Part shown: positions 1 through 11,760 of the stretch, piece by piece | Layout: each line of letters starts with the position of its first letter | How positions within the stretch are numbered: the stretch's first letter is position 1 | From: Diospyros lotus | Lineage: Eukaryota; Streptophyta; Magnoliopsida; Ericales; Ebenaceae | Reading direction: 5' to 3' | DNA: 64,000 nucleotides | Assembly (NCBI RefSeq): GCF_014633365.1 | Contig: NC_068346.1 | Coordinates: 13,909,030 to 13,973,029 of the forward strand | The notes under the pieces: model-generated | What the model saw: only the letters and a program-made list of their open reading frames with translations | What the model was told of the DNA's origin: nothing | The model's database searches: none | Position numbers and translations under genes: made by a program

Positions 1-910
1 TAAATACAACTAACTGATTATTCACACGCTAATATTCCATCACAATAATGACATAAAGTAATAATTTTTTTTAAAATTGAGACACATAACTTAACATTTT
101 GTACATTGAAAACCAAGTATGATATTTTTTAATTATTGAGGGAATGTCATATGCATTAATCCATGAAAATACACTGAATGAATATTGGTGAAATCGTTGT
201 TAGTGTATGCCCTATGAGCCAAGTTTGGTGAGCTCATAAATGATACACTAAGACCTAAGTTTAGTGTAGACTTCACGAACCAAGTGTGGTGCTTTGGTGA
301 AAGATATACAATGATTGTTACAATGATAAAATAAATTAGACATGATTCATCATTTGTACTTAATTGTATATAAATGCTTAAGGATAAAGTCATGAGAACT
401 AACCTGCGTGGAGACTGGTTAAAGTGTGATTTTAATTGTAAAAGCACTCAACACATACACTAAAAGATTAGTACTTTAAAACATAGTCCCTGGTCAAGGT
501 ATCATTGAGAAGGGATATCAATGATGCATGCAAAACTATTATATACATGTTGCCTTTGTCTTAAGGAAGACAACAACCAATCTGGTGTGGGATCAAGGCA
601 AGTGTATGGGTTCTTATTAGAGAACAAGTTCACTTAACATGACCTGACATAGGATTCTATAAGACTTACAGGTGTTTATGGAAACCTTGGTGCCGGCTGT
701 GTAATGTTATAATTTGACTTGTGGTCATCATAGTATCTTATACGTGGATTCACATACTTTGACTCCATTACAAAAGCATCCAATAAAGGGTGTGAACTCA
801 GCGGTGATTGAGTATGTCATGAAGCATATGAAGGTTGTGAGTGATCCATAGAGAATTCATCGATTCTTAATGGGAGAATGTCTCTTGAGTCCCTTTGATG
901 ATAAGGTAAT
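1..910. other. Intergenic / decayed repeat sequence, no gene
   Basis: No open frame here looks like a known protein. Bases 1-165 are AT-rich and match, by eye, stretches at about 43,485-43,700 and 56,880-57,060 (shared phrases such as cacgctaatatt and ttttttaattatt), so they belong to a dispersed AT-rich repeat. Bases 480-910 read on past the solo LTR inserted at 911 into 2723-2818, so this is older sequence split by that insertion. It may be the 3' non-coding part of an old Copia element, which is inference. Confidence 0.5.
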
Positions 911-1540
911 TGATAGGTTTGAAATACTATGGCACACACTCAAGAGGGGGATGAATTGAGTAATTTAAAAACTTGATAGAACTTGAAAAACTTTTTTGAT
1001 ACAAATTGAGGTTTTAATGATTTAAAACATAAAACATATAAAATAACAAATGTAAATCAAGAAAGATAAATATGTGAATCAAGTGATGAATAAACAAATG
1101 CTTGGAAAGATAAAGATCAAGGAACACAAGCACAAGAGAACACAAGGATTTATAGTGGTTTGGTTTAATCCAAGCTTAATCCACTACTTTAGCTCCTCAC
1201 TAAGAATTTTCAAACAATCCACTAAAATCTCCTATCACTTCGGATAGGCCCTTTAGCATCAAGTTAGGAAATACAATCTCTTGCTTGAAAAGCAAGCCCT
1301 CTAGCAATACAAGTTAGGAAAAATAAGAAAGATACAAATGAGAGTTTCTAAGAGTATACACTTTTAATTATAATGTCTCTCAATAAAGATACAAGGCTTG
1401 AATCAAATAAAACAAATTTAGTATAAAGCCTTTGGGAGAAAAATAAAGCACAAACTCTCGTAAGCTTCAAGTAAAATGATTTGTAATTTTTAGATCAACT
1501 CATTTCCATTCATTAGCCTTCTCAAGTTAATCCATGGCTT

Positions 1541-1550
1541 GTATTTATAA
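1541..1550 (-). promoter_or_regulatory. TATA box of solo LTR copy A
   Basis: The minus strand reads ttataaatac. It sits about 85 bases downstream (in LTR orientation) of the palindrome array at 1636-2075, which is the layout expected for a U3 promoter. Confidence 0.5.
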
Positions 1551-1635
1551 GCATTCCAAGAGCCTTGCCCAAAACTAGTCGTTTGTGACCATTGGAATTT
1601 GAAAAACTAGTAGTTATGACTTTCTGCGAAAAGAG

Positions 1636-2075
1636 TTAGTCGACATAAGATAAGAGATAGTTGACAGAATTAATCAATAAAACAAGACATAGTCGACAGA
1701 ATGATACACTTAGTTGATATAATGAATTTATTAATTTTGTTAGTCTACAAAATAAAAGGCATAGTTGACAGATTGAGGCCAATGAAGAATCATATAAATG
1801 CATACACACTATTAGTCGACAAAATAAGACTAACAAAGAAATTTATTACTGTTAATCGACAGAAGCAAGGATTAGTCGACAAAAACTAAACTTACAATGT
1901 GTTAGTTGACAGAATGAGGAAGATAGTCTACAGATGCAAAGGTAGTAACACAACTTAGTCGATAGAAGGAGGAAGTTTTGTTGACAGATGAAGCATTTAG
2001 TCGACAAATGATGAAATTTAGTCGATAGAAGCAATAGAGATAGTCGACAGATGCAAAGACTTTAGTCAACAGATG
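1636..2075. repeat. Array of about 17 degenerate TAGTCGACAGA motifs in LTR copy A
   Basis: Short motifs close to agtcgacaga or agttgacaga recur every 20-40 bases (for example near 1638, 1660, 1692, 1764, 1814, 1874, 1904, 1957, 1999, 2021, 2041, 2063). The core GTCGAC is self-complementary. The sequence between motifs is not conserved, so this is a motif array rather than a simple tandem repeat. Copy C has a similar array with core GTCGAC and copy B one with core TTCGAA. Confidence 0.85.
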
Positions 2076-2823
2076 AAGAGAAATTTCAATCCAATACATT
2101 ATAACATATTTACATTTCTTTAGTTTAAGTAAATGTTCTCATTTTCTTTAATTTATATTTTACTTTCCATTTACTTTAATACATAAATGTAAATAAAAAA
2201 GTACCCCCATTTGGATTCAATAAAAATATCTAAAAAATCAAAATCCATAACAATAAGAAAATAAAATTTTGATTTTAGTACAAATTCAAGATTTAACAAT
2301 TTTACCACACCTAAAATACATGCCTTCTATTTCTTGAAAAATTCATTAAAAATTATTTTAACAACAATAATAATTAGTTATTAAAATACCGGGAGATAGT
2401 TTTTCGAAATGAAAATATTTTTTTATATGTCTTCTTATAATGCGTTAATCTTTCAGACTTAGAAAAATAGCATTTCTTGGCCTCAACAACATGGTCTTTT
2501 GCCTTTTAAACATTTTGCTTCATTTATTCAATAATTCAAAACCAATTTGTAAAAATCATTTAGGAGATTCTTTTAAATCTTAAGACTTATTTTTGCTAAT
2601 CTCCAACTAATATAAAAAATCATAGATCATTTGGTTTTCACTTTAACAAAGCAATTGAAATTGATTTTTGTTTATCAATTTTGTTTTTCATCATCAAAAC
2701 CAAACACAAGAGTAAAGCATCAGTAACTGTTAAATCTGTGCACAATGAGAATTTGATTTGAGATTGGATATTAAATCAAATACTCTTAAAGTTATCCTTT
2801 TGATATATAAAAGATAGCAAGAC

Positions 2824-3437
2824 TGTTAACCTTAGGACTCTTAGGTTACAACCTTAGGCGAGAAAACCCTCACATAAACCCTCTCAAACACTTTTGGATG
2901 CAATGAAAGAATAGAAACAGAATATATGGACAACAAAAAAGGAAATAACAGAATAAAAAGATCAAACCAAACAGCATTAGGCGCAGATTTTATCCTGGTT
3001 CGGAATGCCTTTGGCAATCCTACATCCAGCCTTCAAACACCCACCAAGAGCAGCCTTTTATTAGGATGAAACTGATCAGTACAAAACCCAACCTCTCTCT
3101 CAATCCTATCGCTCAAGTACAGCCCTTGTTCACTCCAAGAAAACTCAAGAACACAATACATATGCCTCACTTTCTCTAGAACAAAGAATACTCACAATAG
3201 AAGAAGAGAACTTGGCAAGAGAGTGGAAAATGTTAGACTGCCGCCTTGCCCTCTTATTTATAGAGGAGGCAGAACCCCCATATAACTAATGACTATAGGG
3301 AAATTACAGTTAGACCCCCAAAGTTTACATTAATTACACTTTGGTTTAAAAAACCCTAACTGTTTAATAACTTCCAGCCAATAATCTTCCATACTTTACT
3401 GATCTTCTACCGCGCAAACTTTAGGCAAACTTCAACA
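2824..3437 (-). repeat. 3' LTR of the gag-only retrotransposon
   Basis: 614 bp; on the minus strand it runs TGTTGAAG...GTTAACA. It carries a TATA box (minus ctataaataag, about 3253-3263) and differs from the partner LTR at roughly 16 positions. Confidence 0.9.
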
Positions 3438-5108
3438 AATCTCCACCATTTGCCTTGAGTTCTTCATTCGATAGCCAAAAAAAACCTGCTCTCCACATGA
3501 GTGATGGACACAAACCTGATCAAATCAAACACAAACACATCAAAGAAAAACATATCAATGCTGTAAAACATAATAATGGACCACTCTTTGGATAAATCCT
3601 AGCTGCAATAACTAAACCTGCAACTCTTATTAAAAATTATCCTCCTCAAGGGTTTAAAATTTTACACATCATTACAAACACAGTGCACCTCACCCGGATT
3701 GACCTTTCACAGCTAGACTCCATTCCTAGCTCCCAAAAATCCGGCCTTTAGGCTTTACCATTGCCTTTCTTCTCATGTTTGTTTCAGAACAAGACTACTA
3801 GACTTCTTTTCTTAACTCTTCTCTAACTATCTACCAGGGAATCAAGATATGCTTAAGATTGGGTAACCTAGGCTGCTTTAAGCTATCCAAATCCTATTTC
3901 AACCTCTATGCCTTAGAAATTCCAGCTTCTCCCTTTATTCTTCACTCTCAAAACTGATCTTGACACTCAGCTATACCTTGAGAATCCTTCATGAACAAAT
4001 ACCGATGAAGCTGCCTTACATTTCCCTAGGCATACCATTGAAATACACATAGCTTTCCATGCACTCAACAATTCAACCCTTGGACTTATCCTAAAGGGAT
4101 CAAATTCCTTATACCTTCACCCGGAATTACCATCATCCCTAAAGAGACCTTATAAGCAATCAACCTTGCTTACCATTCCCTCTAACCTCTATTCCTTTGG
4201 GCTACTCTATAAGATCACTTTTCCCCTTAGATTCCACATGGATAATGGCTGTTAGTGATCCCTATTTGATCAAAAATTAAGCCTTCATGTGCTGCTTTAA
4301 TCAATGGCCATTTGTCTAGCATTTTTTTCTAGACTTTTCCCCATTTCCAGCACCTTCCTTAATTCTCAAATAGACACTTCTCAGCACTCCACCCCTATAA
4401 CCTAAGAGATCTTCCATTTAAGTCCAAGATTCTCCCCAAATTTACATGGCTGCATGCCATTCATTTGGACAAGAGTGCATCCCTCTTCTGCACAAGAGAT
4501 TCTATTTGACAGCCTATTCTTTAGCACTCAAAATAGTGCATAAGACTCCTTAGACCCGACAATTCCATATCTCACTTGTAACTTAACCTTTGGCTTCTAA
4601 CTTATCCCATCCTAGGCAACACTACATATGGAGACCTAGTCAAAAAACTACACGGATTCTATTCCTATATACCTGCAAATTTTCCCCTCCCCTAATATCC
4701 CTAGCCTTAGATACCTTTCCCAGTCCTTGCTCACCATTGTGAGCCATCCTCAAGAAATGAGCTAACCTAACTAATCATAGGCTATCCTTAGTGGCTGCAG
4801 CTTATCCACAAGACCTGCAAACATGCACCACATATCCTCTATTCTTGAGGGTTGCTACCATCTCTCTAAGAGATCCTTGCAACTTCTTAGGACTCCAATT
4901 CTCATTATCTAATTATTCCTAAGGACATTAGACTTTCTTATTTAAAAACAGGGACATTTTTACAGCTTCTAATATTCTGGAACAGCTCCACCATTCTAGA
5001 CAAACCATTTCTCCCTCCACCATGTCTCTATGGGTAAATACCCATTTCCTATGAGAAGAACACCCTAAACCTAGGACCTATGCTACTCTACCAGCATACC
5101 TAGAAAAA
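3438..5108 (-). other. Non-coding internal region of the gag-only element
   Basis: This 1.7 kb lies between the gag stop codon and the 3' LTR, where an autonomous Copia element would carry pol. No long frame is open on either strand, and I recognise no integrase or reverse-transcriptase motif. The part next to the LTR holds the polypurine tract. Confidence 0.75.
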
Positions 5109-5945
5109 CTATAGGACATTCGCATTCTCATAGCCAAAACCACACATGGTGTTAGAGCATTCGGGACTGGTTTTCTCCTGGTTTTCTTTCTTCTTGTTTG
5201 GGCAGTTTCTCTTGATGTGGCCCTCCTCATGACATAAGAAACACCTAACAGATCTCCTACTATTTTTAGACTTAGATCTTCCCCTATCCTTATTTCTTTG
5301 ATCCCCCTTTTCTGGCCTAGACACAGCTGCTAGGGCATCTCCGGGAGAACTATTTACCTCTACCTTTTGTTGCAGTTCCTTGGAGTTTAAAGCTCCAATT
5401 ACATCATCAAGTGACAGTTTTTCCCTGCCATGCTTTAGTATGTTAACAAAGGTCTCATAGGTCTTAGGCAAAGAATGCAAGAGAATGAGGGCCTTGTCCT
5501 CATCATCATACTTGATATTTATGTTCTCTAGGTCCAAACACAGCTTTGTAAAATCATCAATATGCTCATGCAATTTCTGACCTTCTCCCATTCTAAATGA
5601 GAAGAAGCGGGTTTTCAAGAACAACCGAGTAGAAAGGGTCTTGGTTAGATATAGGGTCTCTAACCTATTCCATAGGGATAGGGCGGTGGTCATCTTGGAT
5701 ACTTCTCTTAAAACCTTATCACCAAGGCTAAGAATCAACGTATTAAAGGCCTTATCATCAATTTCCTCTTTCTGTTTTAGCCTTTCTTGTTTATGTTCTG
5801 CCGAGAGAGTTTCAGGCAATTTTCCTTCCTCTTCTAAGGCTGATTTCAGTCCTAAGTTCCCTAGTAAAGCTTTCATTTTAATCCTCCAAAGGCCAAAATC
5901 ATTATGGCCAGTGAATTTCTCTACATCATATCTTGTTGCAGCCAT
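5109..5945 (-). CDS. gag: Retrotransposon Gag polyprotein (Copia-type, with zinc knuckle)
   Basis: An open frame encodes 278 aa from the ATG at 5945 (MAATRYDVEKFTG...). The frame is open upstream to 6038, but that stretch reads through the primer-binding site, so the internal Met with the usual Copia gag start is preferred. Residues 1 to about 200 match the plant Copia Gag fold: an N-terminal ...FTGHNDFGLWRIKM motif, then a helical region including SLWNRLETLY and a LHSLPKTYE stretch. A basic linker follows, then one CCHC zinc knuckle, CFLCHEEGHIKRNC. Gag forms the virus-like particle and packages element RNA. No stop or frameshift interrupts it, unlike every other retroelement protein in the window. 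Confidence 0.9.
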   Translation of the reverse strand: MAATRYDVEKFTGHNDFGLWRIKMKALLGNLGLKSALEEEGKLPETLSAEHKQERLKQKEEIDDKAFNTLILSLGDKVLREVSKMTTALSLWNRLETLYLTKTLSTRLFLKTRFFSFRMGEGQKLHEHIDDFTKLCLDLENINIKYDDEDKALILLHSLPKTYETFVNILKHGREKLSLDDVIGALNSKELQQKVEVNSSPGDALAAVSRPEKGDQRNKDRGRSKSKNSRRSVRCFLCHEEGHIKRNCPNKKKENQEKTSPECSNTMCGFGYENANVL

Positions 5946-6024
5946 GGCCGAAGACAGTAGGTAGATTAAATCAACAAGAAATATAAAGAAACCTTGCAAG
6001 AAAGCAGTTCTTGATCCTAGGGGA

Positions 6025-6037
6025 GGCTCTGATACCA
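6025..6037 (-). other. Primer-binding site (initiator tRNA-Met type)
   Basis: The minus strand reads TGGTATCAGAGCC, three bases inside the 5' LTR. This is the canonical plant Copia primer-binding site. Confidence 0.92.
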
Positions 6038-6040
6038 AAT

Positions 6041-6653
6041 TGTTAACCTTAGGACTCTTAGGTTACAACCTTAGGCGAGAAAACCCTCACATAAACCCTC
6101 TCAAACACTCTTGGATGCAATGAAAGAATAGAAATAGAATATATGGACAACAGAAAAGGAAATAACAGAATAAAAAGATCAAACCAAACAGCATTAGGCG
6201 CAGATTTTATCCTGGTTCGGAATGTTTTTAGCAATCCTACATCCAGCCTTCAAACACCCACCAAGAGCAGCCTTTTATTAGGATGAAACTGATCAGTACA
6301 AAACCCAACCTCTCCTTAATCCTATCGCTCAAGTACAGCCCTTGTTCACTCCAAGAAAACTCAAGAACACAATACATATGCCTCACTTTCTCTAGAACAA
6401 AGAATACTCACAATAGAAGAAGAGAACTTGGCAAGAGAGAGGAAAATGTTAGACTGCCGCCTTGCCCTCTTATTTATAGAGGAGGCAGAACCCCCATATA
6501 ACTAATGACTATAGGGAAATTATAGTTAGACCCCCAAAGTTTACATTAATTACACTTTGGCTTAAAAAACCCTGACTGTTTAATAACTTCCAGCCAATAA
6601 TCTTCCATACTTTACTAATCTTCTACGGCACAAACTCTAGGCAAACTTCAACA
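6041..6653 (-). repeat. 5' LTR of the gag-only retrotransposon
   Basis: 613 bp, TG...CA bounded, the partner of 2824-3437. A TATA box (minus tctataaata) lies at 6471-6480. Confidence 0.9.
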
Positions 6654-6817
6654 AAGACCAAACTTAATTAGAAGAGACAACATCTAATTCAATACTCTAT
6701 TTGGTTGAGACATTTTAAACTAATGAAGGGATAACATTACACATACATAGTTGTAGCCTCTATTGAAAGTTTAATGATCGCTTTTGATCCTTCTATTAAT
6801 TGGGGGCCTTGATGGAT

Positions 6818-7655
6818 TGTTAGATCCCACTCAAGGTCTATGGTTCTTTTAGAAAAAAGAATAATTCCCAACATATGTAGAAGTTTAATGGGTCACACGT
6901 AATAGGATAACATGATGAGGTAATTGTGGGCTCAATAGGTTTTGTGAGTAAACCTAAGTGTAAGAGTTGGTATTTCCTAAATATTAATGAGATTAATATT
7001 AAGAAACTTAATGTAAATAATGATCATAGTAATATGAGATTAAAGTAACTTAATGTCCTTCGCAAAGATGCAAACTCTAATTTGGATATGAATCCTTATT
7101 TGGCTTCAGGGTTTTGCGACTTTATTAGCCTAAATTATTAGTTGATCTTATTTACCACTTACCTAGGGTTAATGGGCTTGATTAAGGAGTTTAATATGGG
7201 TTATAAATGGCTAGTTTAAAATGTTTAAATACAGCCAAGTAGGCTTAAGCCCACTCAAGCTAGGGTTTGATCAAGAGTTTATTTATACCCTTGTCAAGTG
7301 TCAAATCGAGGATGAAAAATTTATGATTGCTGAAACCCTAGAAGAGAGTGATTTTCAGCCATACTCAAGGTGTAACCTCTTCCCTTTAAATTCCACCCAC
7401 CCATTGAGCTAGCATTCCACGATACCCTAGGAAAGCCGCTCCCATTAAGGTTCCAAATGTTGTTTGCGTGGATTACATGTTAGAAGATGGGTGTTTATAC
7501 AGCTAAAGGTGATCATTCTCTTTCGGTGACTTGCTCTACAAAAGGTAATATCTTAACCTTCTTCTGTAATCTATTCCCCAGGAGCTGGTTCTCTGAGGGA
7601 ATTCATGAATAAATTTTTTTAAATTTTGTTGCATATGTCTTCACGGATTTCTTTA
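6818..7655 (+). repeat. Copia-like LTR, family 2, first copy
   Basis: It starts tgttagatccca, a common Copia LTR start. It is followed at 7657-7670 by ttgtattagagcca, a decayed form of the TGGTATCAGAGCC primer-binding site. Bases from about 6888 onward align with 27576-28375 in the same orientation (shared phrases ggtaattgtgggctc, gcttaagcccactcaag, cacgataccct). The 3' boundary is approximate because the terminal CA appears mutated. It could be the 5' LTR of a large nested element whose gag is at 17256. Confidence 0.55.
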
Positions 7656-8297
7656 GTTGTATTAGAGCCAACTCCATAAGAAATAGATTTGGTAAGTGTA
7701 TATCACATGTTTGTTTGATTATAATCACGTTGTTCTTTTGGTCAAAGGCATAACAACAATTTTTTTTTTTAATGGGATTGAAATATGATTTAACGTGAAA
7801 ACAAATTGATATGAAATGTTCATATGAGGTTTTAATGGATATGATCAATTAAAATTGAAATCCAATAGGTTTCATAGGTTGCGGCTAGGGTTTTGATGGC
7901 TATAGGATTACCGATTTTTTGTTATGTTCATGAAACATTGTTTTTAAGATTTTAATAACCTGTTTTAATGTATTTTGGTGTTCTTAAATGAGATAAAAAC
8001 TTATGTGTTTTCTGTTTTGTAAAAACATGAAAATTGAACATCCATGGACATATATATCGCATCTTATGGATCTAGGCACCTAGGGGTTGTTTGATTTTAA
8101 TTGATTGAAAAAACATGGTTTTTCATGTTATAGGTTGATTAAATATGTTGTTTATATGATAAACAACCCAAAAGAATGAATCAAAATTGTTTTGATTGAG
8201 TTGGTTGATTAATATACGTGTAAAGCCCTATCTTGCTTGTTTTGATTTTCAAAATTAAGAACAGTGAGAAGAAAAGGTTATCAATAAAATAAAAGCC
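7656..8297. other. Non-coding leader-like sequence
   Basis: After the decayed primer-binding site there is AT-rich sequence with a poly-T run near 7760 and no coding signal. If the 6818-7655 LTR is a 5' LTR, this is its untranslated leader, interrupted at 8298 by the Mutator-like insertion. Confidence 0.4.
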
Positions 8298-8306
8298 AAA
8301 TTGACT

Positions 8307-8525
8307 GGTTTATCTTGAACTTAGAGGCATATTACAATTTTATTCAGTTTTGATATTTGGTTCAATTTTATCATCAAACTTTAACTTTGGTTTTAATTTT
8401 ATCCTTAGTTGACCAAGTGTATGGCCTAGCTAACGTGGCGTGTTGATGTGTCTAATAATTGACACACCAGTAAAACAACATTGTTTTTCCTTGTTCTTGC
8501 CACCAACCATAAGGCAAAACAATGT
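8307..8525. repeat. Left terminal inverted repeat of the MULE-type element
   Basis: It pairs with 14530-14751 on the opposite strand. The outer 150 bases align almost without gaps (phrases such as attacaattttat and aaactttaactttg). Confidence 0.65.
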
Positions 8526-9652
8526 TGTTTTGGTTAAATTAATAATCAAATACACAAAACTAATAATCAATATTGAAATACATAAAATTAATAATTAAAT
8601 ACGCAAATCAATAATCAAATACACAGAATAATCAGCAACACATACAAAAAAATCAATAACCAAATACATAAATCCAAAATCACAAGAGCTAGGATTCCAT
8701 CAATGTGGTTAAGAAAAACTAGGATTCCCTTCTTGAATGTGGTCTTGCCATGGCTGTCTCCTCGACCGCGGGTCACGCCATGGTTGCTGGCACTCAGCCT
8801 TCTACTCGTCGTGGTCATCTTGGTGACGAATGATATGTATGGCAGTATAGGTAAAATTTAAAATTTTTACATGCATCAGATACATACACCAGAATTAATA
8901 CATACATGCCATACAACTTACATATTTGAGCAACACGTGTATTCATCACATGAATACACATGCATATCTAAAGTTTGCTATTAGGTATGGGTACATAAAC
9001 ATTTTATGTACTGAGATCGATTCCACTTCAAGCTGTGGTGGTTCTAGGTTGTGTACACCTAGAATGTTGTTCAGTATCGTTTCGGTTGCCTTTTCACGTA
9101 CTAGACCAGAGGTTGCCCATATCATTAGCACATGCGTTTAAAAAATTCTCGCATGATAATCACGCACAATTAATTTCAAAGACAATAGAAATTACAAAAA
9201 AAAAAAAAAAAAAAGCAGATGAGGAAGAAGATAGAAGAAAGCAATGAAAAAACCCTTGTTCAATTCAACCCTTCACGTCCAAATTAACTGTGCCCAATAA
9301 AGCCACAAACAACCCCAATTGTGCGCCATGTGGAGTGCACTAACTTTGCCGTGGCGACACCAGGCGTCATCTCCCATGGACTAGAATGAGCAGTCGACTC
9401 TTAGTGCATAGGGCACGTGATGTCGATACCAAACAAAACACTATATGGTGTGTGTGACTTTTTAGGTCTATTGTTCGCTAGCAATTAGATAGCACTAAAA
9501 CTCTTTCGGCATCAACCAACACCTTGAGCCATCACTAGAATTTGTCCATATCCCAATGACGATATGAGGGTTCCTAAATAGCGTCTAACAACGGTTTAGA
9601 ACAGTATAGGTGATAGTGAAGTCTCACTTCAAGTGAACCTATTACAGTTGAC
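8526..9652. other. MULE interior, left part
   Basis: No recognisable protein. There are short repeats of ataatcaaatacac (8545-8660) and a poly-A run at about 9196-9214. GC-richer stretches around 8740-8830 and 9310-9440 may be captured sequence, but I cannot name a source. Confidence 0.4.
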
Positions 9653-10329
9653 AATTATGTTGTTTCACTTTTGTATATCAATTTTGATGATGAAAAACAT
9701 CAATTGGCTTAATCTCTAAGTCATGAGTCAAGGTTATAGATTCCAACAAATACCAATTTCAATATCAAGTATTATTTTATTCAAATAAAAACCAAATTAA
9801 TTTCATTCTTATACATATAGAGATTTACAAAAATAAGTATTAAGATTTAAAAGAATCTCCTAAAGTGATTTTCAAAATTAGCCTTGAAATCGTTGGTCAA
9901 AATGAAACTAAAATTGTTCTAAGGCAAAAGACCAACTAGAACATATTTTTGAAAATATTTTCATTTTGAAAAACTATCTCCCAGTATTTCGATAGCTAAT
10001 ATCCATTGGTGATAAAATAATTTTTAATAAATTTTTCAAGAAATAAAAAGTATGTATTTTGAAGGTGGTAAAATTGCTAAATCCCGAGTTTATATTAAAA
10101 CCAAAATTCTACTTTCTTATTGTTATGGATTTTGATTTTTTTGGATATTTTTATTGAATCCAAATATGAGATACTTTCTTATTTACATTTATGTATTAAA
10201 GTAAATGAAAGATAAAATATAAATAAAAGAAAATATGGATATTTACTTCTGAAAATGTAAATATGTTATAATGTATACATGCTATGGATTGTGCTTTCAA
10301 GTAAATCCTTCTGAAAATTTGTCATGTTT

Positions 10330-10775
10330 CTGTGCATGTTTCGAAACCCTTTTTGAAAAGGTTTTCAATATTTTTCTAAGTGTATATTCTATTTCGAAAT
10401 ATTTATGTAATGCTTCTATTTTCAAATCAGGTTTTGAACGATGTTTCGAAACCTATACATCATGTTTCGAAACTTCTGACATTTCTGTTAGCAGATCATT
10501 TAAAAAATCGAGATGCATGTGTGTTGTAATTTTGTATTTATCAAAATCATTGTTTAATGCTTTCTCCATGCTCTAAGGATTCAAATTCAAATTTGAATTG
10601 GAGATCATGTGTATAATCATAGTGGGGAATAGATTATGTCTCCCACTCATTACTGTCTCTAAGTGCAAGTCTTGCTGGAAAGGCTGTATGTTTCGAAACA
10701 TGAGAAGTATGTTTTGAAACTTTAGTGTAAATTTGTGATGTTTCGAAACCTGTATGCTATCTTTCAAAACTTTCT
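10330..10775. repeat. First cluster of TGTTTCGAAAC palindromes in LTR copy B
   Basis: About eight copies of a motif close to tgtttcgaaacct occur near 10337, 10394, 10443, 10464, 10689, 10712, 10740 and 10762. The core TTCGAA with flanking GT/AC is self-complementary over about 10-12 bases. The cluster ends some 25 bases before the TATA box at 10797. Confidence 0.85.
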
Positions 10776-10796
10776 TTTCTGTCTTGTCTCTAACAG

Positions 10797-10804
10797 CTAT
10801 AAAC
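10797..10804 (+). promoter_or_regulatory. TATA box of solo LTR copy B
   Basis: The sequence ctataaac lies just downstream of the palindrome cluster and upstream of the presumed R region, matching the position in copies A and C. Confidence 0.5.
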
Positions 10805-11129
10805 GACTATATTTCTATCTCTTGATCTAAATAGCAGGTGTTTGAAGACAAGAATAAGTAAGAACAAGAGAGTACACACTAGAGACACATACACAAGTAT
10901 AAGTGGAGATCAAAACATTTATTCAAGCTTTTGAAGAAGATCTTCTACAAATCTTATTCTTATGCATTGTAAGTGAGAAGGAGAAGCAAGCTGAAATAAG
11001 AAGTCATATCTTCTCTAGCTCTCCATGTCTTAAGCTAATACAAAGGTTTGTGCAGCCATTGGTAAGATATTCATTGCTATAACTTCATTAGGCTGTAAAG
11101 ATAAAAATTTATTTATCTTGTTAATTGTT

Positions 11130-11290
11130 GTAAGGTTTAAATTAAGCCTAAAACTCATTGTGGAAAAGGTTTGAGTTGAGCCTAAAACTCACTTGTTGTA
11201 AGGTTTGAGTTAAGCCCGTAAAAACTCATTCGGTAAAAGGTTTGAGTTGAGCCATAAAAACTCATTGTGTAAGGTTTTAGGGTGAACTGT
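11130..11290 (+). repeat. Tandem repeat, about 40 bp, four units, in LTR copy B
   Basis: The unit is built on aaggtttgagttgagccta followed by aaaactcattgtg. Four units with small changes run head to tail. Confidence 0.8.
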
Positions 11291-11619
11291 GGTAAAACCC
11301 TTGTTGTGGTTGAACACTAGTAAAAGTGATTGGGATTGAAAAATCCTTCAAGTGGGTAAGCTTGAAGGTAGTGGACTAGGCGAGGTGCTGAACCACTATA
11401 TATCTTGTGTGCAATTGTTCTTTCACTTTTGCCTATCGTTATTGCCTATTGCACATGTTTTCATAAGATTTGTTATCAAAGTTTAAAACAGTTTTTCTTG
11501 AGCATAAGTTTATACATATACATATGAAACATATCTTTGATATACAAACACCTTTAGTATACTCTTAATTATGTAAATCATCTTTGTCAAAGATCATTAT
11601 TTTGAAATATAAGATAAAA

Positions 11620-11760
11620 GATTTCGAATCAAGCAAAACAGAACAGTATATTTCGAAACATACATTCTATATTTCGAAACATATGTAGTAGGTTTCGAAA
11701 CCTACTTAACAGAAAGGTTTATTTCAAAACATATACCCTATATTTTGAAACATAGTATTC
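11620..11760. repeat. Second cluster of TTCGAA palindromes in LTR copy B
   Basis: Six or seven motifs close to atttcgaaacata occur within 140 bases near the 3' end of the LTR (11621, 11650, 11673, 11692, 11723, 11742). Only copy B has a second cluster. Confidence 0.8.

Larger units (their letters stand above)
911..2722 (-). mobile_element. Solo LTR, Copia-like family 1, copy A
   Basis: Read on the minus strand this 1.8 kb segment starts TGATGC and ends TATCA. It matches the two plus-strand copies at 9658-11852 and 12604-14162 over several hundred bases. Its outer 3' end carries the LTR-end signature seen in all copies (reverse complement of cactcaagagggggatgaat at 937-956). Near-matching 5 bp target duplications flank it: gtaat (906-910) and gtaac (2723-2727). 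A TATA box on the minus strand lies at 1541-1550. There is no internal domain beside it, so it is a solo LTR. Family assignment to Copia rests on the end signature and is likely rather than proven. Confidence 0.7.
2824..6653 (-). mobile_element. Complete gag-only LTR retrotransposon (TR-GAG-like, Copia-type gag)
   Basis: Two near-identical LTRs (2824-3437 and 6041-6653) enclose 2.6 kb of internal sequence. A perfect 5 bp target duplication, aagac, lies at 2819-2823 and 6654-6658. On the minus strand the 5' LTR (right) is followed by a primer-binding site TGGTATCAGAGCC, matching the 3' end of initiator tRNA-Met. A purine-rich tract (GGTGGAGATT) precedes the left LTR. The only coding region is an intact gag. 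No protease, integrase, reverse transcriptase or RNase H is visible, so the element must borrow these. About 16 differences across 613 LTR positions by eye (roughly 97% identity) suggest a fairly recent insertion. Confidence 0.9.

Noticed and set aside
1636..2075. CRISPR-like array of short spaced repeats
   Set aside because: This is plant nuclear DNA. The motifs are degenerate, spacing is irregular, and the block lies inside an LTR next to its TATA box.
5943..6038. N-terminal extension of the gag frame to the Met at 6038
   Set aside because: Those codons read the primer-binding site and the adjacent leader. The conserved Gag start is the Met at 5945.
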